Positions 7,833 through 9,670 of a DNA stretch of 9,670 nt are shown here, piece by piece. The DNA comes from Methyloprofundus sp. (lineage in GTDB: Bacteria; Pseudomonadota; Gammaproteobacteria; Methylococcales; Methylomonadaceae). Position 1 is the first letter of the stretch. The number at the start of each line of letters is the position of its first letter. Location: contig JAUXBW010000068.1 of assembly GCA_030619185.1 (NCBI GenBank), positions 1 to 9,670 on the forward strand, in the 5' to 3' direction. The notes beneath the pieces are model-generated. The model was not told the origin of the DNA, made no database searches, and was given only the letters and a program-made list of their open reading frames with translations. The position numbers were made by a program, and so were the translations under genes.

Positions 7833-8402
7833 TTAAGTTTTTGCACGCGAAACATATTCACCTGTGCGAGTATCGACCTTAACCATTTCACCAATTTGTA
7901 CAAACAAGGGCACACGTACCACCGCGCCAGTTTCAAGTGTTGCAGGCTTACCCCCTCCACCCGATGTATCGCCTTTCAATCCTGGATCTGTCTCGGTTAT
8001 TTCCAATTCAACAAAATTAGGAGGAGTGACACTAATGGGAGCATCATTCCACAAGGTTAAGATGCACATAGCCTGATCTTTCAGCCACAACTTAGCCTCT
8101 GCAACTGCGGACTCATCCGCTTGAAACTGATCAAAAGATTCAGGGTTCATAAAATGGAAAAATTCACCATCATTGTACAAGTACTGCATATCTAATTCGA
8201 CAACATCGGCTGCTTCTAGAGACTCGCCAGACTTAAAAGTGCGCTCAATTACCCGGCCAGTTTTTAGATTCCTAAATTTGACACGGTTAAATGCCTGTCC
8301 TTTTCCGGGCTTTACAATCTCATTCTCGATAATAGAACAGGGATCTCCATCAAGCATCAGCTTTAATCCACCTTTGAACTCACTTGTACTATAGCTCGCC
8401 AT
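7833..8402 (-). CDS. efp: Elongation factor P
   Basis: Translation factor that binds between the ribosomal P and E sites and restores peptide-bond formation at polyproline stretches. It has 189 residues, a normal length. The three beta domains are about 1-64 (KOW-like, carrying the modified loop), 65-126 and 129-187 (OB folds). Lys34 lies in PGKGQA, the site lysylated by EpmA. The C-terminal signature region ([24 protein letters not shown]) is intact. AGAGA lies 5 nt before the ATG and a consensus -10 box lies further upstream. It is the first gene of the probable efp-epmA-bamA transcription unit. Confidence 0.97.
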   Translation of the reverse strand: MASYSTSEFKGGLKLMLDGDPCSIIENEIVKPGKGQAFNRVKFRNLKTGRVIERTFKSGESLEAADVVELDMQYLYNDGEFFHFMNPESFDQFQADESAVAEAKLWLKDQAMCILTLWNDAPISVTPPNFVELEITETDPGLKGDTSGGGGKPATLETGAVVRVPLFVQIGEMVKVDTRTGEYVSRAKT

Positions 8403-8439
8403 TTATATCTCTATATAATTGTATGTTTAAATTTTTGTT

Positions 8440-8445
8440 ATTATA
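8440..8445 (-). promoter_or_regulatory. -10 box of the efp promoter
   Basis: A perfect TATAAT on the minus strand ends 37 nt before the efp ATG, predicting a transcript start near 8433 and a leader of about 30 nt. No good -35 match is seen at 16-18 nt spacing, so an activator may help or the promoter may be moderate. The rest of the 282-bp divergent region (8403-8684) shows no gene and no clear operator. Confidence 0.5.
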
Positions 8446-8627
8446 CCTTGCATCCATCGCCTACTGCAGAATATTGCCTATTTAAATTATGACCGTTCTT
8501 TGAGTGAGCACAGATACGGATTTCTCTCCACCAGATTTTAACTGATAGTTGAAAAGCGCGCTCTAACATCTAACCCTCACATAGAGTCAAACTACCGCAA
8601 TTATTGATGTGAAATAAGGGCTTAATC

Positions 8628-8636
8628 TGCTATACT
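8628..8636 (+). promoter_or_regulatory. Extended -10 promoter of the IPTL-CTERM gene
   Basis: TGC-TATACT is an extended -10 element. Transcription would start near 8643, giving a leader of about 42 nt. No -35 box at normal spacing is evident (TTGATG lies 21 nt upstream), which is compatible with an extended -10 promoter. Confidence 0.45.
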
Positions 8637-8672
8637 TCTATTAGTATCGCTAAAATACTCACTATCTTTAAT

Positions 8673-8678
8673 AAAGGA
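8673..8678 (+). promoter_or_regulatory. Ribosome binding site of the IPTL-CTERM gene
   Basis: AAAGGA lies 6 nt before ATG 8685. It is a good Shine-Dalgarno sequence that fixes the start in front of a signal peptide. Confidence 0.6.
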
Positions 8679-8684
8679 CTTACA

Positions 8685-9554
8685 ATGAATAAGCTTAATT
8701 TAAAATTCCTAATCGCCTGTGGTTCTCTTGTAATTTCAAGTAATGCCTTAGCTACCACTGAAATCTATGAGTCGATACCACCAGGACTCACATTAATTTC
8801 TGAATTAGGAAATAGGTCTTCAACTCCTGACCCCAGTTTATACCCCAATATAGCTACCTACCCATTCCCTGTTTCGATTGACTACCCCCAGGGCCTTTGG
8901 AGTAACAATGTAAGCTCAGCAAAATTAAGCGTTTGCCTGGCAGATGACCTATCCTCATATTTTCCACCTAATTTTGATGCCCCTGTAGAATCTGCAATTA
9001 TTGCAGATATAAAAGACGGATCAGCAACAACGCCAAGTACTGAAATTGAAGTTTATCCAAACCCCTTTGTTGCAGGTCAGGATGGTGTCCCTAATACTCC
9101 AGGAGGCATCCTATTAGCTAAAATGGCAACAGACTCAGGAATAGAGAATCCCAACGCACTCCCCCCAGCAACCAGCAAATGCTATGAGATAGATGTAAAG
9201 TCTATGCTAAATAGCTCAAACTCAGGAACCCTCAGTTTCACACTCGATGTTAAGGGTCGTTATCCTGACATTTATAAAGACACCCCACGCATCCTACCCA
9301 ACTCACCCCATAACCCAGTTTGGCGCACAATTGATGCCTGGGCAAAACAAGTACATGGCCCCAGTTTCAACATAGGAGACCCTGTGTTTGTCTGGGAAGA
9401 TTATGTTTATGAAAAAGCTATTCTTGAAGTGACCTATGGTCCAATCCAGCCAGGACAACCTGTTAAAGTACCTACATTATCAGAATGGTCAATGATCTTA
9501 CTTATGCTTGGCTTAGCAGGCTTTGCAGCAACCCGGCTTAAACAGCAGGCTTAG
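8685..9554 (+). CDS. Secreted IPTL-CTERM (exosortase-sorted) protein of unknown function
   Basis: A 289-residue protein with an N-terminal signal peptide (1-23, cleavage likely after ALA) and a C-terminal sorting tail: the motif PTLSEW (263-268), a membrane segment (about 268-281) and a short end with basic residues Arg283 and Lys285. This is the IPTL-CTERM tripartite signal, recognised and cleaved by an exosortase in Gram-negative bacteria that make exopolysaccharide, with the product exported to the surface or matrix. The mature part (24-260) is rich in Pro, Ser, Asn and Thr, has alternating hydrophobic stretches suggesting a beta-sandwich, and has two Cys (84 and 166) that could form a disulfide. 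I do not recognise a domain. It has its own promoter and ribosome binding site and is divergent from efp. No exosortase or polysaccharide gene is in the window, so the sorting enzyme must lie elsewhere. Confidence 0.85.
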   Translation: MNKLNLKFLIACGSLVISSNALATTEIYESIPPGLTLISELGNRSSTPDPSLYPNIATYPFPVSIDYPQGLWSNNVSSAKLSVCLADDLSSYFPPNFDAPVESAIIADIKDGSATTPSTEIEVYPNPFVAGQDGVPNTPGGILLAKMATDSGIENPNALPPATSKCYEIDVKSMLNSSNSGTLSFTLDVKGRYPDIYKDTPRILPNSPHNPVWRTIDAWAKQVHGPSFNIGDPVFVWEDYVYEKAILEVTYGPIQPGQPVKVPTLSEWSMILLMLGLAGFAATRLKQQA

Positions 9555-9593
9555 GGAGCTAGAAATAAATAATCATCCAATCTTGTTGGCCTA

Positions 9594-9670
9594 TTTGTCC
9601 GTCTTCGACGGTGTCGCAACAGTTACCTAGCTTGCTATGTGCCGTTGCGACACCACCGAACACAAACAAA
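9594..9670 (-). repeat. Long imperfect palindrome at the window end
   Basis: Arms 9594-9620 and 9644-9670 are inverted repeats identical at 22 of 27 positions, with an uninterrupted 11-bp core next to the loop (GGTGTCGCAAC/GTTGCGACACC). The 23-nt loop holds a further small palindrome (TAGC-tt-GCTA, 9628-9637). Four of the five arm differences give G-U pairs if transcribed from the minus strand, leaving 26 of 27 positions paired; on the plus strand they are A-C mismatches. No T-run follows on the minus strand, so a simple terminator is unlikely. It may be a repeat-family member, an insertion-sequence end or a structured RNA. The right arm reaches the last base of the window and could continue. 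Confidence 0.65.

Noticed and set aside
8709..8720. LIAC as a lipoprotein lipobox in the IPTL-CTERM protein
   Set aside because: The Cys is at residue 12 with almost no hydrophobic stretch before it, and a normal signal peptidase I site (ALA) follows.
8899..8909. GGAGTAACAAT resembling the start of the structured repeat
   Set aside because: It lies inside the IPTL-CTERM coding sequence and has no hairpin after it.

Overview
The window looks like part of a gammaproteobacterial chromosome of moderate to low G+C. The evidence is an outer-membrane assembly protein (BamA), elongation factor P with its lysyl-type modifying enzyme EpmA, a long PEP carboxylase, and a surface protein ending in an IPTL-CTERM exosortase-sorting tail. 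The exact genus cannot be read from the sequence.

Layout. Positions 1-231 hold a structured repeat and two tandem hairpins, with no gene. Positions 232-3123 (+) encode PEP carboxylase (ppc). Positions 3124-3385 hold a second, inverted copy of the same repeat and another hairpin. The minus strand then carries, in transcription order (right to left), efp (8402-7833), epmA (7806-6829), bamA (6781-4388), a short-chain dehydrogenase (4286-3597) and the first ~67 codons of a bile acid:sodium symporter-family (BASS) gene (3589-3386). That last gene is broken off exactly where the repeat/hairpin region begins. Positions 8403-8684 are a divergent promoter region. Positions 8685-9554 (+) encode a secreted IPTL-CTERM protein of unknown function. 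The window ends inside a long imperfect palindrome (9594-9670).

How the genes relate. efp and epmA form a functional pair: EpmA attaches beta-lysine to Lys34 of EF-P, which relieves ribosome stalling at proline stretches. bamA lies 47 bp after epmA and is probably co-transcribed. ppc is an anaplerotic enzyme with no obvious link to its neighbours, and it sits between two inverted copies of the repeat.

The most unusual material is the non-coding structure. The 59-bp repeat (57/59 identical in its two copies) folds as a closed stem GGAGTA/TACTCC enclosing two hairpins, so each strand reads GGAGTA followed by a hairpin. This is the architecture of a REPIN/BIME-like doublet. The right-hand palindrome has differences between its arms that become G-U pairs only in a minus-strand RNA. 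The window begins on the first base of one repeat and ends on the last base of the palindrome arm, which suggests contig ends at repeated sequence.
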